In this document: piece by piece, positions 1 to 7,806 of the stretch
Layout: every line of letters begins with the position of its first letter
Position numbering within the stretch: position 1 is the first letter of the stretch
Assembly: GCF_024519155.1 (NCBI RefSeq)
Contig: NZ_JANIFJ010000001.1
Coordinates: 1,178,001 to 1,242,000, forward strand
Origin: Mangrovibrevibacter kandeliae
GTDB taxonomy: Bacteria > Pseudomonadota > Alphaproteobacteria > Rhizobiales > Rhizobiaceae
Reading direction: 5' to 3'
Length of the DNA: 64,000 bases
Notes under the pieces: model-generated
Database searches by the model: none
Seen by the model: only the letters and a program-made list of their open reading frames with translations
Told to the model about the DNA's origin: nothing
Made by a program: the position numbers and the translations under genes

Positions 1-19
1 TGCTCTCGTCGCCGGGGCA

Positions 20-2206
20 ATGTCTGGCGCATATCGGTTCCATCTCGGAGGGCAGGGTGCCCCCGCCGGGCTCCTCAGCCTCGTCCTCGCGACAGGGGCT
101 GGCTTGATGGTCTACCGTCTCCGTCGCTTGCGAGGGCGCTCGGTCCTCGACGTGATGACACTGGCGGCGCTGCTGGCCGCCGCAAATCTCGTCAGCATCT
201 TCGCCCTGCCGGACCAGGTGTTCAGCGCGGTCCTTGCGTCGGCTGTGCTGCCGCTCGTGGTGCTCACCTTCGGGGGCACCGCCATCATCGGCTTGTCGCT
301 CGACGGCGTGGAGCGACGCCGCACGCTTGAGAAGACGAACCTGATCTACCGCGCGATGGTCGAGCAACTGCCCGACAATCTCAACTTCAAGGACGTTGAC
401 GGTCGCTTCGTCATCGTCAACCCGGCGACGGCCACCTCGCTCGGCCAGCAACGCGTCGAGGACGTCGTCGGGCACACCGATGAAGACTTCCACCCGAAGG
501 ATCTCGCCCAAGCGTACCGGCAGCACGAGGAAGCGGTCCTGCAAAGCCGGAACCCGTCCCGGATCGAGGAGCCGTTCAAGCGGCCCGACGGCAGCAGTGG
601 ATGGCTTTCCACGTTGAAGGTGCCCCTGACCGATGGGTCCGGGAGGCTGCTCGGGATCATCACCCACAATCGCGACATCACCGACGAGCGCCAGAGCGCG
701 GAGGCGAAGAAGGACTTCATCGCCCTCATCAGCCACGAACTTCGCACGCCGCTGACGTCGATCCGCGGCTCGCTCGGCCTCATCAGCAGCGGTGTCGCCG
801 GCCAACTGCCGCCGCGCGCCGCCAGTCTCATGTCGATCGCGCACAGCAACTGCGAGCGCCTGATTCTGCTGGTCAACGACATTCTCGACATCGAGAAAAT
901 CGCGTCGGGCAAGATGGCGATCGAGATGCGCCCCGTGCAGCTCCGTCCCTTGCTCCAGCACGCTCTCGCGGCGCATGCGGACTATCTGCCCGAGAAGCAG
1001 ATCAAGCTCGTTCTCCTGGACGATGCGCCGGGAGCCGCAGTGTCGGTCGATCCGGATCGCCTCCACCAGGCGCTGTCCAATCTCCTGTCGAACGCCCTCA
1101 AGTTTTCGCCGGATGGATCGACCGTCACCGTCGGCAGCGTCGCGATCGCCGGTGCGATCCGCATCTTCGTCCGCGACGAAGGGCCGGGCATCCCGGTCGA
1201 GTTCCAGTCGCGCATCTTCGGCAGGTTCGAGCAGGCGGAGGCGGCAAGCACGCGACGGAGCGGCGGGACCGGCCTCGGTCTCAACATCACGCGCGCGATC
1301 GTCGAGAGGATGGACGGGCGCATCGACTTCACCTCGGCGATCGGTACGGGCACGACCTTCACGATCGACCTGCCGGCGGTCGTGGCTGCGCCAGGACCCG
1401 CGACACATGACAGCGCTGCTTCGGGACCGCTCGAGAACCACCGCATTCTGATCTGCGGCTCCGATCGCACCTTGAACGGACAGGTGGGAGAGGCCCTCGC
1501 ATCGACCGTCTTCAGCAGCGATCTGGCGCCCGATCTCGACGCATGTCTTCGGCTGGTCGGCGAGCGGCCCTATGCGGCTCTCGTTCTGGACGGCGCGCTG
1601 CTGGAGGAGTGCGCCGCCCACTTCTTCACCGCGCTGCGGGGCGGCGAGGTGGGTCGAACGCTGCCGGTCATCATGCTGTGCAGCGACGGCGCGGCGACGG
1701 CCGAACACCGGGGCTTTGCGAGCGAGGTCCTGGATTGGCTGACGGCGCCTTTGGACCAGCACCGGCTTCGCGCGGCGCTGAGCGCCATCGTCAAGAGGAA
1801 CGCCGGAGGCCGGGTTTCCATCCTGCACGTCGAGGACGACATGTCGGTACTCGAGGTCTTCGCGCAAGCCGTCGGCGACAAGGGCGCGGTCGTCGCGGCG
1901 CGCAGCGTCGAGGAGGCCCGGCGCCGGCTTCGTTCGCAGGACTTCGATGCCGTGGTCCTGGACCAGAAGCTGCCGGACGGGTCCGGCTTCGATCTTCTGT
2001 CTGATGTTCCAGCCGGCACGCCTGTCATCGTCTTTTCGGCCTACGACGTCGCGCCGGACCTTGCGGGGCGAGTGACCTTCGTCATCACGAAATCGAAGAC
2101 GCGCGAACTCGACGTGGCGGCGGCCGTACTGCAGGCCGTGGGTCCCACGAACGCGCCCGCCGTTCGCGCGTCAGGAGCAGCCCGCCCGGCGCATTTCACC
2201 ACATGA
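20..2206 (+). CDS. Hybrid sensor histidine kinase with PAS and two receiver-like domains
   Basis: Membrane-bound sensor kinase that autophosphorylates and passes phosphate to its own receiver. Hydrophobic segments lie at about residues 14-32, 44-65 and 68-92. A PAS domain spans about 107-223. The phospho-accepting histidine is H239 (SHELRTPL). The ATPase shows the N box (NLLSNALKF, 354-362), DEGPGIP (386-392) and GGTGLGL (415-421). Two receiver-like domains follow. The first (about 474-593) has D524 but Ala-Pro where Lys-Pro is expected, so it looks degenerate. The second (about 600-710) keeps E605/D606/D607, D648 and K691. The frame is open to the left window edge, so the N-terminus may begin upstream. 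It is a chromosomal gene outside the prophage; its signal is unknown. Confidence 0.9.
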   Translation: MSGAYRFHLGGQGAPAGLLSLVLATGAGLMVYRLRRLRGRSVLDVMTLAALLAAANLVSIFALPDQVFSAVLASAVLPLVVLTFGGTAIIGLSLDGVERRRTLEKTNLIYRAMVEQLPDNLNFKDVDGRFVIVNPATATSLGQQRVEDVVGHTDEDFHPKDLAQAYRQHEEAVLQSRNPSRIEEPFKRPDGSSGWLSTLKVPLTDGSGRLLGIITHNRDITDERQSAEAKKDFIALISHELRTPLTSIRGSLGLISSGVAGQLPPRAASLMSIAHSNCERLILLVNDILDIEKIASGKMAIEMRPVQLRPLLQHALAAHADYLPEKQIKLVLLDDAPGAAVSVDPDRLHQALSNLLSNALKFSPDGSTVTVGSVAIAGAIRIFVRDEGPGIPVEFQSRIFGRFEQAEAASTRRSGGTGLGLNITRAIVERMDGRIDFTSAIGTGTTFTIDLPAVVAAPGPATHDSAASGPLENHRILICGSDRTLNGQVGEALASTVFSSDLAPDLDACLRLVGERPYAALVLDGALLEECAAHFFTALRGGEVGRTLPVIMLCSDGAATAEHRGFASEVLDWLTAPLDQHRLRAALSAIVKRNAGGRVSILHVEDDMSVLEVFAQAVGDKGAVVAARSVEEARRRLRSQDFDAVVLDQKLPDGSGFDLLSDVPAGTPVIVFSAYDVAPDLAGRVTFVITKSKTRELDVAAAVLQAVGPTNAPAVRASGAARPAHFTT

Positions 2207-2306
2207 TCGACGAGGGGCATGTCGCAGCAGCTCGGCAAGGGGCGGTGGAGGATCACGCGCGAGTCATCACCAGCCTCGAATGCAGCTTCTGCGGGGCGGT
2301 TTCTAG

Positions 2307-2408
2307 ATCACATCGCAGAATGCGCAGTTCTGCTCGAGTTGGTGCTACCAGGCGCAGGCGAGGCTCGACGCCGACAAGTTTCCGCAGACGGCGACTGCCC
2401 GCGTGTAA
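2307..2408 (+). pseudogene. Possible C-terminal relic of an unidentified gene
   Basis: A 33-codon stretch, opened by an in-frame TAG at 2304 and closed by TAA at 2406, reads like a genuine protein end (contains SWCYQAQARLDADKF). It has no start codon or ribosome site. I do not recognise the family. It lies in the same decayed gap as the tail-terminator relic at 2767-2832, which is the main reason to take it as a remnant rather than chance. Weak call. Confidence 0.22.
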
Positions 2409-2535
2409 GATCGCTTTTTCGCCCTCGGGCTTCAGATCGCGCAGCGCACGACCGCGCCATCGCGCTTCGATTTCATGGCCGTGCAACAAGGTCTCCGCAT
2501 CACTGGAGAAGTCTGGGTGGCGGCTTGAGCGACTT

Positions 2536-2562
2536 AAAGAAGGCCCGGGACAGCCCGGGCCT
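2536..2562 (-). terminator. Rho-independent terminator of the Gly-rich small gene
   Basis: A perfect 9-bp stem (AGGCCCGGG/CCCGGGCCT, 2541-2549 with 2554-2562) and 4-nt loop are followed on the minus strand by TCTTT. The hairpin begins 8 nt after the stop codon of the small minus-strand gene at 2571-2693, so it fits that gene. Confidence 0.75.
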
Positions 2563-2570
2563 ACCAAGAA

Positions 2571-2693
2571 TCACTTTCCGCGGGATCCGGTGCGGGTCTG
2601 CTGCCCAGTACCGCCACCTGATCCATTCTGATTACCATTGCCGCGGTTGCCGCCTCCGCCAGAGCCTTGCTGTGTGGTGCCTTTCTTTCCCAT
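2571..2693 (-). CDS. 40-residue Gly/Gln/Asn-rich small protein
   Basis: Short minus-strand gene with a complete expression unit: GGGAGG 5 nt before the ATG, 40 codons, TGA and an intrinsic terminator 8 nt downstream. The product begins MGKKGTTQQG, contains runs of Gly mixed with Asn, Gln and Arg, and ends in a basic tail (GSRGK). It has no signal peptide, membrane segment or cysteine. Low-complexity proteins of this kind are often missed in annotation. I assign no function. The Shine-Dalgarno, ORF and terminator together argue that it is real. Confidence 0.6.
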   Translation of the reverse strand: MGKKGTTQQGSGGGGNRGNGNQNGSGGGTGQQTRTGSRGK

Positions 2694-2766
2694 TGGTACC
2701 TCCCGGGGGAACACCGCATCCAATTGGAGAACATCTGACACTGTCTGCTTGTTCCCGTAGATCTAG

Positions 2767-2832
2767 GACACCATGGTGGGGTTCTACTCGCTGACCTGGC
2801 TGGTGCCGTACCAGTATGATCTGATGGGGTAA
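2767..2832 (+). pseudogene. Relic of a phage tail-terminator gene (C-terminal end only)
   Basis: After an in-frame TAG at 2764, the plus strand encodes about 21 residues ending WLVPYQYDLMG and a TAA. The intact tail-terminator gene at 46034-46444 ends WVCPYQFDLFG, and the preceding residues also align (DT..G.YY.L against DT..GFYSL). Only the last codons remain; the rest of the gene is gone. This marks an older phage or recombination remnant on the chromosomal side of tRNA-Cys. The motif match is seen directly; the history is inferred. Confidence 0.6.
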
Positions 2833-2884
2833 GGACTGAGAGGCGGGTCGCCCAGATCGAGGCAACTCTGACGTCACATCAATG

Positions 2885-3982
2885 TTACTCGCTGCGGCCA
2901 GGATCCTCCTCTGGCCCATCAGCGGCGGCTACCGCTTCTGGGATCTCGTCAAGTACAGCAGATGTTATCTCGCCGCTCTGGTTGCGGAATAGGCGGAAAG
3001 ATGCGTGCACCTCTTCTTGATCGATCGCACTGGCGATCTTTGAACGGAGTCGTGTGCGAGCACCTGGGGGCACTGAAAAGCTCAGACGTTTCAGATCTGA
3101 TTCTAGAAGATCCAGCTTACCTACGCCTGTATCACGGTCGTAAGCAGCTAGTCTGATCTTCTGACGCATCGATTCAGCATCAAGGTGTCGACTATTGATA
3201 TCTTGGGCCTCAGCTCTGTTCAAGCGAGCTGAAACTACTCGTTCGTCACCAGCAGTCAGTGCCATTGTACTGGCCGACTTGCGCAGTGGAAGCGCCATCT
3301 CCGCAATCTGCGGCCTAACCTTTGACGAAAGCTTCAACATCAAATTGTCGTCTACGCTTTCGATCTCAGGCAAATATTCCTGGAAAGAAGCCTCCCGCTT
3401 TTCTATTAGTGCCAAGCGATCCCGTAAATCGACGATCTCCCCGCCTTGTTCTCGCAAGGTGTCGAGTGCTATAGAGTTCGTTTTTTGCGCCTGTTCAATT
3501 AATGACAAAGAAGCCCGAGTAGTAACATTTTGATCCGCAAACATCTTCTGGATTAGCTCCAGTCTTGCTGTCTCCGCATCATCGCGGGATATCAACTGAG
3601 TAGTTCGCTGTTTCTCGACCTCCAACTGTATCTCAGCGGCACGAAGGAGCGCGTTTTCTTGACCCGGAAGCAGCCGTTGAACCTGCTGCATGACGTACTC
3701 CATCAGGATCTTTAAAGGCAGGCCAGCGAGCTCTGTTCCTAGAGCAGTAGCAACGGGCGCGATGATGTCGATCGGGAACGAGCCCTGTCGCGGAGCCTTA
3801 ATTAAAAGATCTATGTTGGCTGCCTGAACAATGCGCTTCGGCACTCGCCCCGTTCTGCGGAAACTCTCGATCGTCGAGACGAAGCGCGCGAAGCCGTATG
3901 CTGCTCGGCTATACTCGTAGAAATGCAATTCGCCTGACGTTGCAAGCTTGCCATCGAACACGAGACTGAGTTTTTCAGCCAT
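2885..3982 (-). CDS. DUF7946-like coiled-coil protein of unknown function
   Basis: A 365-residue cytoplasmic protein with no signal peptide. The N-terminal 100 residues (LVFDGKL, HFYEYSRAAYGFARF, IKAPRQGSFPIDI) resemble my recollection of the DUF7946 family. The middle (about 120-230) is heptad-like and probably coiled coil; the C-terminus is acidic. ATG at 3982 is chosen over GTG at 4018 because GGGGGAAG lies just before it. Base composition is clearly poorer in GC than the neighbours, indicating transfer. It is a single gene beside tRNA-Cys. A defence or island role is possible but not shown by any catalytic motif. Confidence 0.6.
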   Translation of the reverse strand: MAEKLSLVFDGKLATSGELHFYEYSRAAYGFARFVSTIESFRRTGRVPKRIVQAANIDLLIKAPRQGSFPIDIIAPVATALGTELAGLPLKILMEYVMQQVQRLLPGQENALLRAAEIQLEVEKQRTTQLISRDDAETARLELIQKMFADQNVTTRASLSLIEQAQKTNSIALDTLREQGGEIVDLRDRLALIEKREASFQEYLPEIESVDDNLMLKLSSKVRPQIAEMALPLRKSASTMALTAGDERVVSARLNRAEAQDINSRHLDAESMRQKIRLAAYDRDTGVGKLDLLESDLKRLSFSVPPGARTRLRSKIASAIDQEEVHASFRLFRNQSGEITSAVLDEIPEAVAAADGPEEDPGRSE

Positions 3983-4323
3983 CACTTCCCCCGGAGTAAC
4001 CGGAGGCAACGATTCCACGCAGAACCGGCTAATTCAATCGACGCGTGCAAATAGCCCCGCTTGCCCCATAAAGCCTATCAAGCGGGAGACACAGGCGTCC
4101 TCGGCGAGGGTGTACTTGATTGGAGCAAGTCAGGGACCCGCTTTGCAGGATCGCTGCGGGCGCCGCGGAGCCATGTCGCGTTGCGTGTCGCGTGGAGCTA
4201 CCGCACGTCTCAAAAACGCGTTGTAAATCAATGGAAGTCGCTGCAACAAAACGCGACACGCTTTCAAGTGGGTTCGTCGGCGCCTAGTCGTTTTGAGGCG
4301 TTGAGTAGGCCTCAGGAAATTGT
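3983..4323. other. Intergenic region between the DUF7946-like gene and tRNA-Cys
   Basis: About 340 bases with no convincing gene. It contains a 10-bp inverted repeat GCGTGTCGCG (4183-4192) and CGCGACACGC (4252-4261), 59 bases apart, and should hold the promoter of the leftward gene. I see no second copy of the tRNA end here. Confidence 0.5.
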
Positions 4324-4397
4324 TGGAGGCCTCGGCCGGAATCGAACCGGCGTGCAAGGATTTGCAGTCCTCTGCGTAACCACTCCGCCACGAGGCC
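4324..4397 (-). tRNA. tRNA-Cys (anticodon GCA)
   Basis: Minus-strand cloverleaf. Acceptor arms GGCCTCG and CGAGGCC pair. The D arm contains GCGGAGTGGTTACGC. The anticodon stem GAGGA/TCCTT encloses loop CTGCAAA with anticodon GCA. The T arm has GGTTCGATTCC, followed by discriminator T and an encoded CCA at 4324-4326. The phage integrase begins 113 bases from its 5' end, so this gene or its edge is the likely attachment locus. Confidence 0.95.
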
Positions 4398-4452
4398 CCG
4401 ACGGCGCTCTACCTACTGAGGCGCAAGGGGTTCTGCAAGAGGCCTTTCCGCC

Positions 4453-4492
4453 ATTCTGAAAAACGCTCCCCTCGTCGTTCTGAAAAAGCGTT
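4453..4492. repeat. Paired direct repeats beside integrase (possible arm-type or attachment site)
   Basis: Two near-identical stretches, ATTCTGAAAAACGCT (from 4453) and GTTCTGAAAAAGCGTT (from 4477), lie between the integrase stop and tRNA-Cys. AT-rich direct repeats at this position are typical of integrase arm-binding sites, but the core crossover site cannot be fixed without the right prophage end. Confidence 0.4.
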
Positions 4493-4509
4493 CGCGAGCC
4501 GTTCCGTCG

Positions 4510-5751
4510 TCAGGCGTTCTTCATCGCCGATCGAGCAGCTGGCGCATGGGCTTCGGCATCCTCCTCCAGCAGCTTCAGACGCGCCTCGCGCCGACGGAGC
4601 GTGGCCGTCAGCATCCGCTCCCGCGTCTCTTTCGCGTACCCCGCATAGGAGCTGCGCGTCTGGTGTGCGGAGAGGGCGCGGCCTTGACCATCGGTGAGCT
4701 CGGACTCCTCGAGCTCGGTCATGCCGCCGTGCCGGCAAGCATCCATCGTGAAGCCGTCCATGCCGAGCTTCTTCGCCGTCTGGGAGACGATCTGCGTCAG
4801 CCGGCTTGAGTTCTCGCCGTAGGGTTTGCCGTCGGGATTGCAGACGATCGCCAAACCCCAGCGCGGCACCTGCGCCAAGATCTCCTCGGCCTCGGCGTAG
4901 AGCCTGACAGAGGTTCCGGCGTCGTCGAACTCGAGCGGGTGGATCCGGGTCTGCCGGTTCTTCTTGTGCCGCACGCGGATCCCCTGCGGGTCAATGCTGC
5001 CTCGATAGTCGGACCAGGTGATGAGGCCCGCGGAAACGTTCCGCGGCCGCATCAGCCATTCGAAGCAGATCACGGCAGCCGCGGCGCATTGCGGCCGGCC
5101 AAGTTTCAGCGCGCCGCGGGCGAACTGGTAGACCTCGTCACGGGTGACTGCGGTCTTCACCGTCTTCTCGCGCCGGCGCAGCGTGACGCCCTCCCACGGA
5201 TTGTCGCCCTCCGGAAAGACGGACGGGTAGATAGGCTTCATCCGCTTCCAGGCGGCCTTGCAGTAGGTGAGCGCCTTCTCTGCGCCGCGCAGGGCACCGC
5301 TGTCGGCGAGCTTGCCATAGATGCCGATCGCCATCTTCACCGTGACGGCCGACACGGCCACCTCGCCAAAGCTCTTGCCGCTCTTCATCGGCAGGTTGCC
5401 GATGCGATTGAAGGCGCGCTCGTAGTCGGCGCGGTTGGGCGCGTCGACGCGCTCCAAGAAGGCGTCCTCGCGGAGGTAGGTTCGAAAGAGCCATGCGACG
5501 GTGCCGTATTCCGACACAGGGGCGAGGGGCTGATCGGCGTTCCGCTGCCTGCGCCACTCGTCGAGCATGGCGTTCATCGGGATGGCGGCCTCGTCGAGCT
5601 CGCGCTGGCTGAGATTGATGCCGAGCGGCTTCGCCTTGATCGGGAAACCCTCCTTCCGGTAGGCCGAGGGGCACGTCCAGTAGAAGCCTGTGCGGCCGCC
5701 GCTCAACGCCTTGGGCGTGACGTAGCGCGGCATCTCGACCCGAACGGTCAC
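4510..5751 (-). CDS. int: Tyrosine-family phage integrase
   Basis: Site-specific recombinase expected to insert and excise the prophage at the tRNA-Cys locus. The product is about 413 residues. The C-terminal catalytic half shows the first conserved Arg region (WLMRPRNVSAG), a basic strand (VRHKKNRQTRIHPL), the second box (MDACRHGGMTEL) and the terminal nucleophile region (SAHQTRSSYAGYAK), where the Tyr fits the active site. The N-terminal half is the expected SAM-like DNA-binding part. The start is taken as GTG at 5751, overlapping the stop of the upstream excisionase-like gene; ATG at 5733 is an alternative. It is last in the leftward operon. Confidence 0.88.
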   Translation of the reverse strand: MTVRVEMPRYVTPKALSGGRTGFYWTCPSAYRKEGFPIKAKPLGINLSQRELDEAAIPMNAMLDEWRRQRNADQPLAPVSEYGTVAWLFRTYLREDAFLERVDAPNRADYERAFNRIGNLPMKSGKSFGEVAVSAVTVKMAIGIYGKLADSGALRGAEKALTYCKAAWKRMKPIYPSVFPEGDNPWEGVTLRRREKTVKTAVTRDEVYQFARGALKLGRPQCAAAAVICFEWLMRPRNVSAGLITWSDYRGSIDPQGIRVRHKKNRQTRIHPLEFDDAGTSVRLYAEAEEILAQVPRWGLAIVCNPDGKPYGENSSRLTQIVSQTAKKLGMDGFTMDACRHGGMTELEESELTDGQGRALSAHQTRSSYAGYAKETRERMLTATLRRREARLKLLEEDAEAHAPAARSAMKNA

Positions 5752-5993
5752 GCCACCTCGTCCTCTTCCTCGCCCCCGCGCATCAGGACGGCCCGCTCCA
5801 AGTCTGCTCTCAGCCATAGGCGACGACGCCCCTTGCCGCTGCCTTCATCGACAACAGGGCGAGGATATTCCGATCCGACGCGTTTCAGGAAGCCCTCGAC
5901 CGTGCGCTCGCCGACGTAGCCTGCGGCGAGGGTTTCCGGCATCCGAATGGGCCAGGAGCCGCTTGGGATTTCGATCTGCCGCCTGGCGCTCAT
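5748..5993 (-). CDS. Excisionase-like small DNA-binding protein
   Basis: An 81-residue basic protein directly upstream of the integrase. Its core (VGERTVEGFLKRVGSEYPRP, then RRRLWLRADLERA) matches the winged-helix/AlpA-type layout of recombination directionality factors: a helix-turn-helix followed by a substrate-naming Arg/Trp strand. It overlaps the int start by a 4-base GTGA. Role inferred from size, fold and position: bending DNA for excision and perhaps repressing int. Confidence 0.65.
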   Translation of the reverse strand: MSARRQIEIPSGSWPIRMPETLAAGYVGERTVEGFLKRVGSEYPRPVVDEGSGKGRRRLWLRADLERAVLMRGGEEEDEVA

Positions 5994-6379
5994 AGCAGGC
6001 CCATCCTCGCCGTCGTCAGGATCATGGTGGCTGCCATCTCGTCGCCGGAGACGCCATAGAGCGCCTGCGCGACTGCGATCGGGTCAATGCCGACACTCTG
6101 CCAGTAGGCGCGCTCGTTCATCGAGTGCTGGCGCCTGTGCTCTACCGGCGCCAGCGGCACAGTCCATTGATCATCGGCCTTCTCGCCGAGGCCGCGCTGA
6201 CGCTTGCCGACGGCCGCCGCGCGGTAGCTGACGTGCGCCGCCTCGACGCCGTAGACGCCGGTGACGACGCAGGGCAGGGTGCGGATGAAGGCGAGGTGCC
6301 GCTCGTCGCGCTGCCGCGGCGCATGGTCGTCGGATCGCTCGAGAGAGAACGCGGTTCCCGGAGTGTCGATCTGGCTCAC
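5990..6379 (-). CDS. DUF968/HNH-like phage nuclease-type protein
   Basis: A 129-residue product with a GTG start overlapping the stop of the exonuclease gene. The pattern LPCVVTG...EAAHVSYRA...KADDQWTVPLAPVEHRRQHS follows phage DUF968 and related HNH-type proteins: a Cys, an AHV strand, a DD.WTVPL motif and an H..QH end. Some canonical zinc cysteines are absent, so activity is uncertain. The family is thought to act in recombination or as a structure-specific nuclease. It lies in the recombination operon between xis-like and exonuclease genes. Confidence 0.6.
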   Translation of the reverse strand: MSQIDTPGTAFSLERSDDHAPRQRDERHLAFIRTLPCVVTGVYGVEAAHVSYRAAAVGKRQRGLGEKADDQWTVPLAPVEHRRQHSMNERAYWQSVGIDPIAVAQALYGVSGDEMAATMILTTARMGLL

Positions 6380-6939
6380 GCTGCGGCCCTCCGATCGCAG
6401 ATGGCCCACCAGATGCGCGCGGCCGCCCGCGCGTCGTCGAGCCCGTTGTGGGTCGGCACGTACGCTGCGCCAGTGAGCGCGAGGTGCGCGGCCGGCAGCT
6501 TCATGCTCTTGCCGCCGTTGGCGACCTGGCCGGCTTCGATCATGGCGCAGGACCGGCGCAGGCCGGCCCTCTTCCACTCCGGCGGCTGAGCACGGATGCG
6601 GTTGAGTTCGATGTCGATGATGCACTCGTCGAACTCGAGATTGAAGGCGACGAGGTCACTGGCGGAGCGGACCATATCCATGAAGACCGACAGAGCAGCC
6701 CTGATGCGGATCCCGTAGAGTTCCGCCCGGCGCGCCGAGATCTCGTGCACCTTCCGCGCACCGTCCTGCGACACGTAGCCATCAGGTCGGACTAAAAAGC
6801 ACATGCTGCCGGCCTCGGCGCGCTTGCTGTCGAACAGCACCGCGCCGATCTGCACCAGCCGGGGCTGCGACTGGTCGGAAGGCGGCCGGTCGAACTTGAC
6901 CAAGCCTGTGGTCTCGACGTCGAAGATGAGCGTCGCCAC
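6376..6939 (-). CDS. DnaQ-like 3'-5' exonuclease (DEDDh)
   Basis: A 187-residue single-domain exonuclease of the Pol III epsilon type. Exo I is FDVETTG with D7 and E9; Exo II is AFNLEFDE with D104; Exo III is HNGLDDAR with H164 and D168/D169. No polymerase or helicase domain is attached. In phage recombination operons such enzymes process DNA ends or act with the annealing protein; here RecT/Bet is encoded four genes upstream. Cytoplasmic; predicted active because all catalytic residues are present. Confidence 0.85.
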   Translation of the reverse strand: MATLIFDVETTGLVKFDRPPSDQSQPRLVQIGAVLFDSKRAEAGSMCFLVRPDGYVSQDGARKVHEISARRAELYGIRIRAALSVFMDMVRSASDLVAFNLEFDECIIDIELNRIRAQPPEWKRAGLRRSCAMIEAGQVANGGKSMKLPAAHLALTGAAYVPTHNGLDDARAAARIWWAICDRRAAA

Positions 6940-6942
6940 GGA

Positions 6943-7338
6943 TTAGCCCTCGACCTCGACGCGGTATGCGACCTGACACTTCGTGCACTGGTAGACGGAC
7001 ATCAGCCGATCGTGCCGAGCATCCCATTCGTGCGCGCACGCCGACCAGGTGAAGAACTGCGGCTCGAGCGAACCGATTTCCTGAGCGATCACGACGCCGC
7101 CGCGCTTCCCTTCGTTGAACGTCGCCCAGACGCGGCAGGCGCGGTAGCCGACCTTCCGGATGCCGATCTCGATCAGCGCGTCCGGCGCGCCCTCGGCAAA
7201 GGCCTGCCAGTAGACGTTGGCGCTCACCGGCTCCATGTTCGGCAGCGGCCAGGTGATTTCGGACAGCTCGTCCACGCCGAGGGCCTTGAGGACGTCAAGT
7301 GCGGTAGCGTCGGATGCGGGCGTAAGTTCGTGGATCAT
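6943..7338 (-). CDS. Unknown 131-residue protein with C-terminal zinc-binding pattern
   Basis: Not recognised. The last 35 residues carry CAHEW....DR....YQCTKCQVAY, a C-x2-H and C-x2-C arrangement that could bind zinc. The first part is acidic and mixed alpha/beta, with no signal peptide. It lies in the leftward recombination operon 3 bases upstream of the exonuclease start, so co-expression is likely. Confidence 0.65.
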   Translation of the reverse strand: MIHELTPASDATALDVLKALGVDELSEITWPLPNMEPVSANVYWQAFAEGAPDALIEIGIRKVGYRACRVWATFNEGKRGGVVIAQEIGSLEPQFFTWSACAHEWDARHDRLMSVYQCTKCQVAYRVEVEG

Positions 7339-7347
7339 GGCGCGCCT

Positions 7348-7803
7348 TTAGGCGACCTCCCGTGCAGCGGTTTCGAAAGACATTCCGGCCATCGCCTCGA
7401 CCGTCGCGCGGACCTCGGCGCTGTCGATGCTGGGAATGATGTCGGTGGCGAGCTTCAGGAGGAGCGAGTCGACATAGCTCCGCCACTGGAAGGCATCCCA
7501 CTCGGCGGTGGACTGCGGCGTGAAGCGAACGTCGCCGCGGCCGTTGATCACGACGGATTCGAAGAACCCGCACTTGATCATCAGTTCCCGGTGCGCCTGG
7601 TCGGCATCCGGCCATCGGTCGGTCATCTCGACGAGACGCTCCACGAGAGCGCGATACCAGGCGCGCATGCGATCCGATGGGCTGCGAGTGATGGTCGTCG
7701 TCACCAGCGTGCGGACCGGTACACGCTCGAGGCGGTCGGCATCCGCCGGAGCGGCGGGGCGGAGTACCCCGCCGCCGCTGACCATGAGCAACTTGATCGG
7801 CAT
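7348..7803 (-). CDS. DUF1367-like phage protein
   Basis: A 151-residue protein. The opening (a GGVLRPAAPADADRLERV segment, then an MRAWYRALVERLVEMTDRWP helix) and the later central residues resemble the DUF1367 phage family, which usually lies near recombination or Holliday-junction genes. No catalytic residues are recognised. It is directly downstream of the RecT/Bet-like gene with a 3-base gap. The family call is from memory of the pattern, so moderate. Confidence 0.55.
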   Translation of the reverse strand: MPIKLLMVSGGGVLRPAAPADADRLERVPVRTLVTTTITRSPSDRMRAWYRALVERLVEMTDRWPDADQAHRELMIKCGFFESVVINGRGDVRFTPQSTAEWDAFQWRSYVDSLLLKLATDIIPSIDSAEVRATVEAMAGMSFETAAREVA

Positions 7804-7806
7804 CGA

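Noticed and set aside
2219-2794. 191-codon plus-strand frame after the histidine kinase
   Set aside because: Crosses the antisense small gene and its terminator; composition is random-like and no motif is seen.
4029-4259. 76-codon minus-strand frame between tRNA-Cys and the DUF7946-like gene
   Set aside because: No ribosome-binding site and no protein-like pattern; the area is better read as promoter and flank.
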